A stretch of 64,000 nucleotides of DNA, from contig CAVVFL010000035.1 in NCBI GenBank assembly GCA_963747375.1, positions 1 to 64,000 of the forward strand, written 5' to 3'. The notes beneath the pieces are model-generated. The model worked only from the letters and a program-made list of their open reading frames with translations, made no database searches and was not told the origin of the DNA. Both the position numbers and the translations under genes were made by a program. This DNA is from Sva-07 sp963747375 (lineage in GTDB: Bacteria; Actinomycetota; Acidimicrobiia; Acidimicrobiales; Ilumatobacteraceae). Below, piece by piece: positions 44,566-54,346 of the stretch (positions are counted from its first letter, which is position 1; the number at the start of each line of letters is the position of its first letter).

Positions 44566-46269
44566 GCTTCATCGCGCGCGACCGCTATCGGGTGTTGTAC
44601 GGGCCGACGACGGGCGATCGGGTCCGTCTGGCCGACACCGATCTGTGGATCGAGGTGACCGACGACCTCTGCGCCGGTGGCGACGAGGTCGTGTTCGGCG
44701 GTGGCAAGGTCATTCGCGAGTCGATGGGCCAGTCGACACGTTCGCGCGCCGACGGAGCTCCGGATCTCGTGATCACCGGCGCGATCATCCTCGACCACTG
44801 GGGCATCGTGAAAGCCGACATCGGCGTCCGCGACGGTCGGATCGTCGGTATCGGCAAGGCCGGCAACCCCGACACGATGGACGGCATCGACCCGGCGCTG
44901 GTGATCGGACCCTCGACCGAGATTCTGTCCGGGAACGGCCGCATCCTGACGGCCGGCGCGATCGACTGTCACGTCCACCTCATCTGCCCGCAGCTCCTCG
45001 ACGAGGCGCTCGGTTCCGGGATCACCACGATCGTCGGAGGCGGGACCGGCCCGGCGGAGGGGACGAAGGCCACGACCGTCACCGGGGCATGGCATCTCGA
45101 GCGCATGCTCGAGGCGCTCGACCACTGGCCGATCAACGTCGCCCTGCTGGGCCAGGGCAACACCGTCGACGAGGCCTCGTTGTGGGAGCAACTGCGCGCG
45201 GGGCGCGGCCGGGTTCAAACTCCACGAGGATTGGGGGACCACGCCGGCCGCGATCGACGCGTGCCTGCGAGTCGCCGATGCGTCGGGCGTACAGGTCGCG
45301 ATCCACACCGACACCCTCAACGAGGCCGGGTACGTGGAGAGCACTTTGGCCGCCATCGCCGGGCGATCGATCCACACGTTCCACACCGAGGGTGCCGGTG
45401 GTGGCCACGCGCCCGACATCATGACCGTGGCGTCGCACCCCAACGTCATGCCGTCGTCGACCAACCCGACCCGGCCGCACACGGTGAACACCGTCGATGA
45501 GCATCTCGACATGTTGATGGTGTGCCACCACCTGAACCCGGCCGTGCCGGAGGACCTGGCGTTCGCCGACAGCCGGATCCGGCCGTCGACGATTGCGGCC
45601 GAGGACATCCTCCACGACCTCGGTGCGATCTCGATGATCGGGTCGGACTCGCAGGCCATGGGTCGCATCGGCGAGGTGGTTCTGCGTACCTGGCAGACAG
45701 CGCACGTCATGAAGCTCCGCCGTGGCAGCCTCGAGGGAGACGGGCTCGCCGACAACCTGCGGGCCCGTCGTTACGTCGCCAAGTACACGATCTGTCCGGC
45801 CGTCACCCACGGGCTCCAGCGCGACGTCGGCTCGGTCGAGGTCGGCAAGCTGGCCGATCTGGTGTTGTGGGAGCCGGCCTTCTTCGGCGTGAGACCCCAC
45901 GCCGTGCTGAAGGGCGGGATGATCGCGTGGGCGACGATGGGCGATGCCAACGCGTCGATCCCGACACCGCAACCGCAATTGCCGCGGCCGATGTTCGGCG
46001 CCGCGCCCGCGGTCGCGCCGGGTCGTTCGATCGCTTGGGTGGCGCAGGCGGCGCTCGACGACGGCCTCGCGGACCGGTTGGAGGTTCGGCGGGCGCTCGT
46101 GCCGATCGACGACACCCGTTCGTTGGGCAAGGCCGACCTGCCGCTGAACGACGCCATGCCGCTCATCGAGATCGATGCCGACACGTTCGCCGTGCACATC
46201 GACGGCGAGCTGGTCATCGAGCAGCCGGCCGAGGTGCTGCCGATGGCGCAGCGCTACTTTCTGTTCTGA
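44562..46269 (+). CDS. ureC: Urease alpha subunit (catalytic), one frame break
   Basis: About 569 aa. FIARDRYRVLYGPTTGDRVR, then nickel-ligand motif AIDCHVHLICPQ; the carbamylated-Lys motif GFKLHEDWG is intact once one extra G is removed from a GGGG run near 45205; then HTDTLNEAGYVE, FHTEGAGGGHAPD with the two nickel His, and MVCHHL with the active-site flap His. C-terminus ends MAQRYFLF as in all UreC. Because the single extra base falls exactly in the active-site motif and everything else is perfect, a sequencing error is far more likely than inactivation. Confidence 0.93.
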
Positions 46270-46274
46270 GCGTC

Positions 46275-46964
46275 ATGGATGCCGCGCTGCTGTTGCTCGT
46301 CGATGGACGGTTCCCCGCTGGTGGCCACGCGTACTCGGCGGGAGTCGAGGCGGCCGTCGCCATCGGTGACGTGATCGACACACCGACACTCGAGCGATAT
46401 CTGCACGGACGTCTCGCCACGACCGGCCAGGTCGACGCCGCCTTCGCAGCCAACTCGTGCACGCGGCTGAACCGTGGCGCCGATGCGGATGCGCTCGGCG
46501 CTCTTGCGGACGACCTGGACGACGAGTACTCGGCGCGGATGCCGTCGCCGTACCTTCGCGAGACGAGCCGCCGGCTCGGGCGCCAGCTGCTGCGTGCCGC
46601 CAACCGGATCTGGACGACTCCGGGGCTCGACGTCGTCTCGACGACCAAGGGTGGCGCCCACCAGTCGATTGCGCTCGGGGCGGTCGTCGCGGCGGCCGGC
46701 GGTGACGCGGCCGACGCGGCTGCGCTGTCGTTCCACCACCTCGCGGCGGCGGTGACGTCGGCCGCCGTCCGACTCCTCGGCCTCGACCCGATCGAGCTCG
46801 CCGTCGTGCAGGAGCGCGCCGGGCGCGTGTGCGATGGCTACGTCTCGAACGCCACCCGTTGGGCGTCGATGGCGCCGGCCGAGCTCCCTGCATGGGGCGG
46901 CACACTGACCGAGATTCTGGGCGAGCACCACGGCTCGCTCGACGCCCGTATGTTCGTCGCCTGA
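46275..46964 (+). CDS. ureF: Urease accessory protein UreF
   Basis: 229 aa. LLLLVDGRFPAGGHAYSAGV is the conserved UreF opening (DGRFPxGGHAHSxGxE), SPYLRETSRRLGRQLLRAAN and ALGAVVAAAGGDAADAAALS follow. UreF gates nickel loading by the UreG GTPase. Six bases after ureC. UreE is absent from this operon, as in mycobacterial ureABCFGD. Confidence 0.9.
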   Translation: MDAALLLLVDGRFPAGGHAYSAGVEAAVAIGDVIDTPTLERYLHGRLATTGQVDAAFAANSCTRLNRGADADALGALADDLDDEYSARMPSPYLRETSRRLGRQLLRAANRIWTTPGLDVVSTTKGGAHQSIALGAVVAAAGGDAADAAALSFHHLAAAVTSAAVRLLGLDPIELAVVQERAGRVCDGYVSNATRWASMAPAELPAWGGTLTEILGEHHGSLDARMFVA

Positions 46965-46979
46965 ACCAGCTGGAGAACG

Positions 46980-47663
46980 ATGCCGCCGCATGACATCCCC
47001 CGTGACCTGTTCCACAACCACGTGGGCGCCGAGCAGGCACCTGCGCTCGATCGGGCGCTGCGGATCGGAGTGGGCGGACCCGTCGGCAGCGGCAAGACAA
47101 CGCTCGTCGGGTCGCTGTGCCGGTTGCTCCGTGACGAGATGTCGGTCGTCGTCGTCACCAACGACATCTTCACGTCCGAAGACGCGAAGTCACTTCGCGA
47201 GGCTGCCGTGCTGCCCGCCGACCGGATCGCGGCAGTCGAGACGGGATGCTGTCCCCACACCGCGATCCGAGACGACATCGCGGCCAACCTCGACGCCGTC
47301 GAGCAACTCGAGTCGCTCCACCATCGCGTCGACGTGACGCTCGTCGAATCGGGCGGGGACAACCTGACGGCGATCTTCAGCCGAGGCCTCGTCGACGTCC
47401 AGATCTTCGTGATCGACACCGCCGGGGGCGACGATGTGCCACGCAAGGGCGGGCCCGGGGTTGCGCTCGCCGACCTCCTCGTCATCAACAAGGTCGATTT
47501 GGCACCGTACGTTCATGCCGACGTCGACCTGATGCTGCGAGACGCCACGGCTCGGCGGGACGGTCGCCCGGTGGTGCGGTCGTCGCTGGTGACGCCCGAG
47601 GGAGCAGCCGAGATCGCTGACTGGGTCCGCGAGCGGCTGCGGCACTGGCGAGCGAGCGCGTGA
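46980..47663 (+). CDS. ureG: Urease accessory GTPase UreG
   Basis: 227 aa. P-loop GGPVGSGKTT (residues 32-41), VVTNDIFTSEDAKSLREAAV, the metal-binding GCCPHTAIRDD (C-P-H), LVESGGDNLTAIFSRGLVDV, VIDTAGGDDVPRKGGPG and the G4 motif NKVDLAPYV. Complete SIMIBI GTPase. Delivers nickel to apo-urease with UreD and UreF. Overlaps ureD by GTGA. Confidence 0.95.
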   Translation: MPPHDIPRDLFHNHVGAEQAPALDRALRIGVGGPVGSGKTTLVGSLCRLLRDEMSVVVVTNDIFTSEDAKSLREAAVLPADRIAAVETGCCPHTAIRDDIAANLDAVEQLESLHHRVDVTLVESGGDNLTAIFSRGLVDVQIFVIDTAGGDDVPRKGGPGVALADLLVINKVDLAPYVHADVDLMLRDATARRDGRPVVRSSLVTPEGAAEIADWVRERLRHWRASA

Positions 47664-48379
47664 AGGCGTCGGCGACGGTCGCGGTCGTCCGGTGCGGCGA
47701 CCGGGACGTCGTTGTCGACCAGCGGTCCTCCGCGCCGCTCAGTGTTCGACAGTGCGGCGGACGGATCCTGCTCGCGTCGTCGGCGGCCGCTCCTGTGGGT
47801 GGCGACGAGTTGAGGTTGACGGTCGACGTCGGCTCGGGTGCGCGGGTCGACGTCGGCTCGGTCGCGGCGAGCATCGTGTGGCCGGGCGTCGGCGGCGTGG
47901 CCTCGTCGATGACGACCGAATGCGTCGTGGGTTCCGGCGCTCACCTCGACCTGTGGTTGGAGCCGACGATCTCGGTGGCTGGATCCCGCCACCGCACCGT
48001 CACCGTGGTGCGGCTCGACGGTGATGGGACGTGTCGGGTCGTCGAGGAGTCGGTGCTCGGACGCCGCGACGAGGCGTCGGGTCACCTCGACCTGTCGCTG
48101 CGCGTCGAGCGCGGCGGACGACCGTTGGTCCACCACGACGAACGATTCGGGCCGGACGTCGCCGGAGCCTGGAGTTCGGTGTCGGTCGGCGCGGCGCGCC
48201 ACGTCGTGTCGGCGGTACTCGCGGGGGTCGACGCCGGCCCACCGCAGGTGCGCGTCGAGGCCGATCGGGCGGCCGCATGGCTGCCTGTCGCGGCGGATGT
48301 TGCGGTCGTACTGGCGATCGGCCATGACCGGCCGGGTGCGATGAACCTGCTGGCTGCTCTCAGCCCATTGTTCACGTGA
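47660..48379 (+). CDS. ureD: Urease accessory protein UreD/UreH
   Basis: 239 aa, predicted mostly beta. GGRILLASSAAAPVGGDELR, VGSGARVDVGSVAASIVWPG, the UreD marker TTECVVGSGAHLDLWLEPTI and HDERFGPDVAGAWSSVSV fit the family, slightly shorter than the usual 260-280. Scaffold for the UreD-F-G complex. Last gene of the operon; a region of hairpins follows. Confidence 0.88.
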   Translation: MKASATVAVVRCGDRDVVVDQRSSAPLSVRQCGGRILLASSAAAPVGGDELRLTVDVGSGARVDVGSVAASIVWPGVGGVASSMTTECVVGSGAHLDLWLEPTISVAGSRHRTVTVVRLDGDGTCRVVEESVLGRRDEASGHLDLSLRVERGGRPLVHHDERFGPDVAGAWSSVSVGAARHVVSAVLAGVDAGPPQVRVEADRAAAWLPVAADVAVVLAIGHDRPGAMNLLAALSPLFT

Positions 48380-48499
48380 ACGAATCAGCGCCGGTGTTTT
48401 CGCAGAAATCTCGTGCTCCCGACCAGCATCTCGTCCGACGACCTGAGCAGTCGCTCGTCCCGCGTTTGGGTGAGCGACAACGTCATCGTTGGCGATGAG

Positions 48500-48537
48500 C
48501 GCTCACACAGAACTCAGACCGGTGATTTGTGTGAGCG
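48500..48537. repeat. Inverted repeat in ureD-methyltransferase intergenic
   Basis: CGCTCACACA at 48500-48509 and its complement TGTGTGAGCG at 48528-48537, 18-base loop. TGAGCG-type words recur at about 48471 and 48497 as well. No T run follows. Could be a terminator for the urease operon or a regulator site; the 238-base gap (48380-48617) holds no gene I can see. Confidence 0.45.
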
Positions 48538-48617
48538 ATGATGGCCGGGACAGTGATGCGCGCTCGCACGAATCCGACGTCGCGAACGGCTGCTGATTCT
48601 GCGCGAGAGTGGTGGCG

Positions 48618-49187
48618 ATGACCACCGAATTCGGCGTCGGGCGGGGCAAGGTGTTCCCGGCGTCGAAAGCGCGATCGTTGCTCAACCCGGCTCGACGCCT
48701 CGTGCAGTCACCGGGTCGGGTGGTCGACGCGCTCGGCGTCGCGCCGGATGCCAGGGTGCTCGAGATCGGCTGTGGTCCCGGCTACTTCAGCCCGACGCTG
48801 GCAGCCGCGATCCCGCAGGGCGACGCGGTGTTGGCGGACCTGCAGTCCGAGATGCTGCACCTCGCCCGTGAACGCCTGTCGACGTTCGACAACGCTCGAT
48901 TCATGCAACTCGATGCGACCCGGCTGCCGTTCGGCTCGGCGACGTTCGACGCGGTGTTGGTCGTGCTGATGCTCGGTGAGGTGCCGGATCGGGAGCGCTG
49001 CCTGGCCGAATGCCGACGAGTGCTCCACCCCGACGGTGTCGCACTCTTCGCCGAGAGCCGTCGCGACGGCGACTTCATCCGGCGTGCCGAGTTGCGGGCT
49101 CTGGTCGAACCCCACGGTTTCGAACTCGACGAGTTCCGAGGCTGGTCGCTCGAGTACACCGCTCGCTTCCGCGTGGTGTCGCGCTGA
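48618..49187 (+). CDS. Class I SAM-dependent methyltransferase
   Basis: 189 aa. SAM-binding motif I RVLEIGCGPGYFSPTLAAAI, motif II ADLQSEMLHLARERL, FMQLDATRLPFGSATFDAVL (post II) and ECRRVLHPDGVALFAESRRD: a UbiE/Methyltransf_11 fold. A shorter-than-usual C-terminus lacks any substrate domain. ATG 48618 taken; a GTG nine bases upstream is possible. Lies between urease and dab genes but separated from both by intergenic DNA, so not clearly part of either. Confidence 0.88.
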   Translation: MTTEFGVGRGKVFPASKARSLLNPARRLVQSPGRVVDALGVAPDARVLEIGCGPGYFSPTLAAAIPQGDAVLADLQSEMLHLARERLSTFDNARFMQLDATRLPFGSATFDAVLVVLMLGEVPDRERCLAECRRVLHPDGVALFAESRRDGDFIRRAELRALVEPHGFELDEFRGWSLEYTARFRVVSR

Positions 49188-49194
49188 CGCCCTG

Positions 49195-49263
49195 ACATCG
49201 ATACTCATTATATAACGTACGTTTAGTTGTAGGAATTCAAGTTCCGGTATTAGAGTACTGGCG
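49195..49263 (+). promoter_or_regulatory. AT-rich promoter region of the dab operon
   Basis: This is one of the most AT-rich stretches in the window, with ATTATATAACGTACGT, a GGAA-N6-TTCC dyad and TATTAGAGTACTGGCG just before the dabB ATG. A regulated promoter with an operator is likely, but I cannot name the factor. Confidence 0.5.
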
Positions 49264-50916
49264 ATGTCTGGGGTCCTCATCGCCGCTGTCGCTCTGCCGC
49301 TGATCGTCGCTCTGGTCATCGTGCTGCTTCGTCTCACGGCACGCACTGCAGCCCGTGCGGCGATCGGGGCCAGCGCGACGGCGTTCATGGCCGCGTTCGT
49401 GATCCTCATCGTGACGGCGGTCGACGGTCCGGCGAGTGCGGTCGTCACCGATGGGGCGGGGCGAACAGTGCTCGGACTCGACGCCGATCGGGTGGGCGCC
49501 GTGCTGATCACGCTCACGACCCTCGTCGGCCTCATCGTGCAGTCGTTCGCCTCGCGATCCTTGCTGGGCGATCCACGGGCTCGTCGGTTCCACGTCCTCG
49601 CACTGGTACTCACCGCTGCTGCGACGTCGGTCGCCGTCGCAGCGACAGGATCGGGGCTGCTCGTCGCCTGGATCGCCACGAGTGTCACCATGGTCGCACT
49701 GATCGGGCACCGCGCCCCCTGGGCGCCGGCGCTCGCCGCGCAACGCCGGACCGGCTGGAGTTTCGTCATCGGCGATCTCTCCCTGCTCGCAGCCGTCATC
49801 GTCGCGGTCGCCACCGTCGGTGACGTCGACCTTCGCACGGTCGGCACCGAAGCGGCGGCCTTGAATGTCCAACAGATTGCAGGAGTCAACGCGCTGACGA
49901 TCGTCGCCGTGCTGCTGGTGGTCGCCGGCGTGGCACGCTCGGCACTCATCCCGATCCACCGTTGGTTGCCGTCCACCCTGGCCGCCCCCACGCCGGTCTC
50001 TGCCTTGCTCCACGCCGGTGTCGTCAACGGTGCGGGCGTGCTCCTCATCCGCTTCTCACCGATCTTCGGTTCCTCGGCCACGGCGATGACCATCGCCTTC
50101 GTCCTCGGGCTGCTCACCGCACTGATCGCCACCGCACTGATGCTCGTGCGCACCGATGTCAAGGGGGGCCTCGTCTGGTCGACGTCGGGCCAGATGGGCT
50201 TCATGGTGCTGCAACTCGCTGTTGGAGCCTTCGCCGCGGCCCTGTTCCACATCGTGGGCCACGCGCTCTACAAGGCGACGATGTTCCTCGGCGCCGGCGG
50301 CGCGATCAGCGCTCACCAGCGTCAGGTTCGACGCCCGCACCTCGGCCAGGGCGATGCATCGGCACTGCGTTCGACACCGTTGCGACTCCTCGTCGGCGTG
50401 GTCGTGCCGTTGTGCGCCTTTGCTCTCGCACTGCTCGTCGTCGACCCTCATCTGACCGCTGCGGCCACGATCCTGATCGTCGTGTTCGGCACGCTCTCGA
50501 TCGGTCGGGCGGCCAACGGCTGGATGACCTCGACGCCGTTCTCCGCGGCCACCTCGATCGCGACGGCGATCGGCGGGGTGGTTGCGGGCGTCTTCGCCTA
50601 CGTCGTCGGCCTCACCATCTTCGAGAACTTCGTGGCCGACGTCGTGCCGTACGACGTGCCGGCGGCCGTCGGCCCGGTCTGGGTCGCCGTGTCGCTCACT
50701 GCCATCGCACTCACGGTCGGGGTCGTGGCGTTCACGCCCGGCCCGACCGGCGACGATCTGCGGCGTCGCGCGTTCGTGTGGCTCCTGTCCACGGGTGCAT
50801 CCGAACCGATCGCGCCCGCACCGCACACCGACGCACGTTCCGTCATCCGTCCACCAGTGGCTGCGGCGGCGATGTCCGACGCCCCCGCTGTCGTCACCGT
50901 TGGAGATCCCTCATGA
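49264..50916 (+). CDS. dabB: DabB, membrane subunit of the DAC inorganic-carbon transporter
   Basis: 550 aa, NuoL/proton-translocating antiporter family with 13-15 membrane spans. Seen: VNALTIVAVLLVVAGVARSA, LIPIHRWLPSTLAAPTPVSA, LLHAGVVNGAGVLLIRFSPI (the antiporter Lys replaced in part as in DabB), WSTSGQMGFMVLQLAVGAFA, ALFHIVGHALYKATMFLGAG with the membrane His/Lys pair. Proton or sodium movement energises DabA. No nuo genes around, and the next gene is DUF2309, the diagnostic partner. ATGA overlap with dabA. Confidence 0.9.
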   Translation: MSGVLIAAVALPLIVALVIVLLRLTARTAARAAIGASATAFMAAFVILIVTAVDGPASAVVTDGAGRTVLGLDADRVGAVLITLTTLVGLIVQSFASRSLLGDPRARRFHVLALVLTAAATSVAVAATGSGLLVAWIATSVTMVALIGHRAPWAPALAAQRRTGWSFVIGDLSLLAAVIVAVATVGDVDLRTVGTEAAALNVQQIAGVNALTIVAVLLVVAGVARSALIPIHRWLPSTLAAPTPVSALLHAGVVNGAGVLLIRFSPIFGSSATAMTIAFVLGLLTALIATALMLVRTDVKGGLVWSTSGQMGFMVLQLAVGAFAAALFHIVGHALYKATMFLGAGGAISAHQRQVRRPHLGQGDASALRSTPLRLLVGVVVPLCAFALALLVVDPHLTAAATILIVVFGTLSIGRAANGWMTSTPFSAATSIATAIGGVVAGVFAYVVGLTIFENFVADVVPYDVPAAVGPVWVAVSLTAIALTVGVVAFTPGPTGDDLRRRAFVWLLSTGASEPIAPAPHTDARSVIRPPVAAAAMSDAPAVVTVGDPS

Positions 50917-53487
50917 CCGTCCCGACCCGGCGCTCGATCGACATCGACCGCAGCCTCCTCGTCGCCGACGTTGCCCGCGCGGGAGCGTTCGTCGCTCCGT
51001 ACTGGCCGCTCACGTCGTTCGTGGCGGTCAATCCGCTCGGTGGCCTCCAGGACCGTTCGTTCGCCGAGGCGACCGGGCTCGCCCGCCGCTGGTTCCAGGC
51101 GCGGACCCACCTTCCGATCACCGCGTACCGCGACGAGTACCGGCGCGGCACGGTCGGTCAGGCCGACCTCGACCGGTCGATCCGTCGCCGCCTCCCCTGG
51201 GTGACCGACGCGCTCCCGATCGACGTCGGACACCTTCGGATCGGTGTGATCGATGTGGTCCGGTGGGATCTGCTCCACGGCCCCGCCGGCGACGAGTGCC
51301 CAGCTCCCGCCGCGACGCTGGCCCACGCGCTCGACGACGTGCTGACCACGTGGTGTGCGACGTTCGTCGACGATGCGCACGTGCCCTGGGCGATGCCCGA
51401 TCGCTCGCTCGGCTTCTACCGCTCGTGGCGGGCCCTCGCTGCCGGCGATCGGCGACTCGCGGCTCTCGTCGGGCGTGACGTACGCGAACGGATCGAAGCG
51501 CTGCCGAACGACGCTGTCCAGATGCTCGACCTCGCGCTGCGCAGTCGCGACATCGATGAGGCCGATCGGGTCGCTGCCATTCGAACGCTCCTGCTGCGTA
51601 CGCCGGGATGGGCCGGATTCGCCCGTTGGTGCGACGACTGGGCACCGGCCGACCGAGAAGGTGTTCGTCTCCGCATGCTCGACCTCGCCGCGGTGCGCGC
51701 CGCGCTCGATCACGTCGCGCCAGAGCACCTCGACCTGTTCAGCGCGAGTCCGACCGACGGGTCGCTCGACGCCCGCATCGACGCTGCCGCGTCGGCCGTC
51801 GCGCCCGCCACGCCGACGGCCGCGGAGCGCGCTGCGATCGCGTCGGTGATCAGCCGGGTGCCAGACGCCGAGCGCGCGGCGATCTGGCTCGATGCCCACG
51901 AGTGGAACTTCCGCGACCGCCTCCTCACCCGCCTCGATGTGACCACTGGAGTCGAACCCGACCCGGGGCGGATGGACGCGCAGCTCGTCTTCTGCATCGA
52001 CGTGCGATCGGAAGGGCTGCGACGTCATCTCGAAGCACTCGGGCGATACGAGACCTTCGGGTTCGCCGGGTTCTTCGGTGTACCGGTGCGTTGGCGCCCG
52101 CTGGGATCCGGCGCGGCCCAGGCGCGCTGCCCGGTTCTCGTGTCACCGCGCCACGAGATCGCCGAGATCGCCGTCGACGACGACCGGTCGTACCTGTCGG
52201 CGTGCTCCGCGACCGCCGGACTCCACGATGCGTTCCACGCTGCGAAGGGCGGCATCGCCTCACCGTTCGCGCTCGCCGAATCGGCCGGCTGGTTCGCGGG
52301 GCCGGTGGCCGCAGTTCGCACGTTCGCTCCCGGGCGCGCCGTGACCCGATCGGGGAGGCCGTCGTGGTGGCGCAGGTTCACGTCGCCACCGCGTACCGCA
52401 CCCGTCATCGACGAGATCGCCGGCCAGGCACTGCAGGTCGGGCTTGCGCTCGAGGAGCGGACGTTGTTCGCCGAGGCGATCGTCACCACCATCGGCATGA
52501 GCGACTTTGCGCCGGTGGTGGTGCTGTGCGGACATGGCAGTCGCACGACCAACAACCCGCACGCGTCGTCGCTCGACTGTGGCGCCTGCGGTGGAGCGCC
52601 CGGTGGCGCCAGCGCTCGGATCGCCGTCGCCATCCTGAACGATCCCGCCGTACGCGCCGGGCTGACCGAACGCGGGATCGAGATCCCCGACGACACCTGG
52701 TTCGTCGCCGCCGAGCACGACACGACCGCCGACGTGGTGACGATCTTCGACCACGAGATCATCCCGGTCGGAGCGCGTCCCATTCGTCGAGGCACTCCAG
52801 CGAGATCTCGACGTGGCCGGGGAACACAACGCTCGCGATCGTGCCCGACGGCTGCCGGGCACGCCCGACCGCGTCCGCGATCGAGGACGTGACTGGGCAC
52901 AGGTGCGCCCGGAGTGGGGCCTCGCCGGCAACGCGGCGTTCGTGATCGGGCCGAGGACGATCACCGCGGACCACGACCTCGAGGGCCGCGCCTTCCTGCA
53001 CAGCTACGTCGCCGAGCGCGATCCCGATGGGGTGGCGCTCGAGACCATCATGACCGCACCGCTCGTGGTGGCCCAGTGGATCTCGGCGCAGTACTACTTC
53101 TCCACCGTCGACCCTGGCGTGTTCGGCGCCGGCGACAAGATGCTGCACAATCCGGTGGGCGGGGTCGGCGTCGTCGTGGGTCAGTCAGGTGACCTGGCCG
53201 TCGGGTTGCCGCTGCAGTCGGTGATGTTCGGCGATCAGCGGGCGCACGACCCGCTCCGCCTCCTCGCCGTGGTGCAGGCACCGCTCGATCGGATCGACGG
53301 GATCGTCCTGCGCAACACCGGCCTGCGTCAGCTCGTCGAGGGCGAATGGATCCACGTCGTGGCTCGCGAGAACGAGCACGATGCATGGTGGTCGCGTACG
53401 CCCAGCGGCGGCTGGGAACCCTGGCATCCCGCCGACCCCGACGCCGATCGCTCGGCACACCTGCTCACACCACTGGAGATCTCATGA
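50913..53487 (+). CDS. dabA: DabA (DUF2309) zinc, CO2-hydrating subunit of DAC, one frame break
   Basis: About 858 aa. Zinc residues follow the beta-carbonic-anhydrase-like set of Halothiobacillus DabA: VFCIDVRSE with Cys361 and Asp363, CGHGSRTTNN with His541, and SSLDCGACGG with Cys556 (His-to-Cys spacing 15, as there). FVAVNPLGG and HEWNFRDRLLTRLD also match DUF2309. One shift near 52775 joins VFVEALQRDL-type sequence PFVEALQRDLDVAGEHNARD to the C-terminal domain ending HLLTPLEIS. Takes up CO2/bicarbonate with DabB at the membrane. Overlaps the PII-like gene by four bases. Confidence 0.93.
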
Positions 53488-53810
53488 CCACCTGGAACAA
53501 CCTCACCGCCATGGCCAAGATCGAGGTCGTCGTCGACGGCGACGACGTCCCCGCCGTCCGCGACCTCTTCCTCGATGCCGGCGCGACCGGGTACACGGCG
53601 GTGTCGGGGGTGTCCGGTTTCGGCCATCACGGCCACCATCAGGGCAAGCTGCTGTTCAACGACCGCGCCAGCCTGTCGATGCTCATCACCGTCGTGCCGA
53701 TCGACCGCGCCGACGCCCTCATCGCCGGGATCAGGCGTCTCCTCGACGATCGACACGGTGTGTTGTTCGTGTCCGAGACCCACGTGAGTCGCCCCGACTA
53801 CTTTGCCTGA
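53484..53810 (+). CDS. PII-like protein coupled to dabA
   Basis: 108 aa with the ferredoxin-like PII fold: AKIEVVVDGDDVPAVRDLFL, AGATGYTAVSGVSGFGHHGH, LLFNDRASLSMLITVVPIDR. The T-loop is short and His-rich (GHHGHHQG) and lacks the uridylylated Tyr of GlnB. Lies in one overlapping operon with dabBA, so it is likely the regulator of carbon uptake (nucleotide- or bicarbonate-responsive), like carboxysome-associated PII proteins. Ligand is inferred. Confidence 0.85.
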   Translation: MTTWNNLTAMAKIEVVVDGDDVPAVRDLFLDAGATGYTAVSGVSGFGHHGHHQGKLLFNDRASLSMLITVVPIDRADALIAGIRRLLDDRHGVLFVSETHVSRPDYFA

Positions 53811-53892
53811 ACCCCAGTCGAGTGGGGCAGGATGTCACTCCGGGCGTCCCACGCGGCAAGATGTGATCACCCCGATCCGTCTGGAGCTTGCA

Positions 53893-54336
53893 GTGCACAC
53901 GATCATCGACACCGACGCCGTCAACCCGGTTCTCAACGAGATCCTCAAGGCCGAGCTGGCCGGCGTGGTGCGCTACACCCACTACTCCTTGGTGATCACC
54001 GGGCCCAATCGGCTCCCGCTGGTCGATTTCATGAAGGCGCAGGCCGCCGAGTCGCTCCTGCATGCGCAGCAGGCCGGTGAGATCCTGACGGGACTCGGCG
54101 GTCACCCCGAGCAGGGCATCGCGATGATCGAGGAATCGCACGATCACACGATCGAGGCCATCCTGCGCGAGTCGGTCGGTCACGAGCGGCGCGCGCTCGA
54201 CCTGTACCGCCAGCTGTTGAAGCTGGCCGAAGGCACATCGATCTATCTCGAGGAGTACGCCCGCGGCCAGATCGGCCAGGAGGAACTCCATGTGATCGAG
54301 ATGAACAAGCTGCTTCGCGACTATTCGATCGTCTGA
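53893..54336 (+). CDS. Ferritin-like protein (bacterioferritin group)
   Basis: 147 aa from GTG 53893, four helices. LNEILKAELAGVVRYTHYSL, VDFMKAQAAESLLHAQQAGE, IEESHDHTIEAILRESVGHE and GQIGQEELHVIEMNKLLRDY carry Glu/His di-iron candidates on each helix (Glu-x-x-His at residues 130-133). The second helix has Glu53 and His57 four apart, so the iron-site geometry is not quite canonical, and the heme-ligand Met position is uncertain. Followed 11 bases later by a 2Fe-2S protein, a common iron-release partner. Confidence 0.82.
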   Translation: MHTIIDTDAVNPVLNEILKAELAGVVRYTHYSLVITGPNRLPLVDFMKAQAAESLLHAQQAGEILTGLGGHPEQGIAMIEESHDHTIEAILRESVGHERRALDLYRQLLKLAEGTSIYLEEYARGQIGQEELHVIEMNKLLRDYSIV

Positions 54337-54346
54337 CCGACCGACC

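Noticed and set aside
44340..45755. Minus-strand frame across ureAB/ureC
   Set aside because: Urease motifs are on the plus strand.
43894..48379. A ureE gene in the operon
   Set aside because: Gaps between ureC, F, G and D are too small; no His-rich UreE-like frame exists.
49264..53487. Fragment of a respiratory complex I or Mrp antiporter operon
   Set aside because: Only one NuoL-like gene is present and it is coupled to DUF2309 with the DabA zinc residues.
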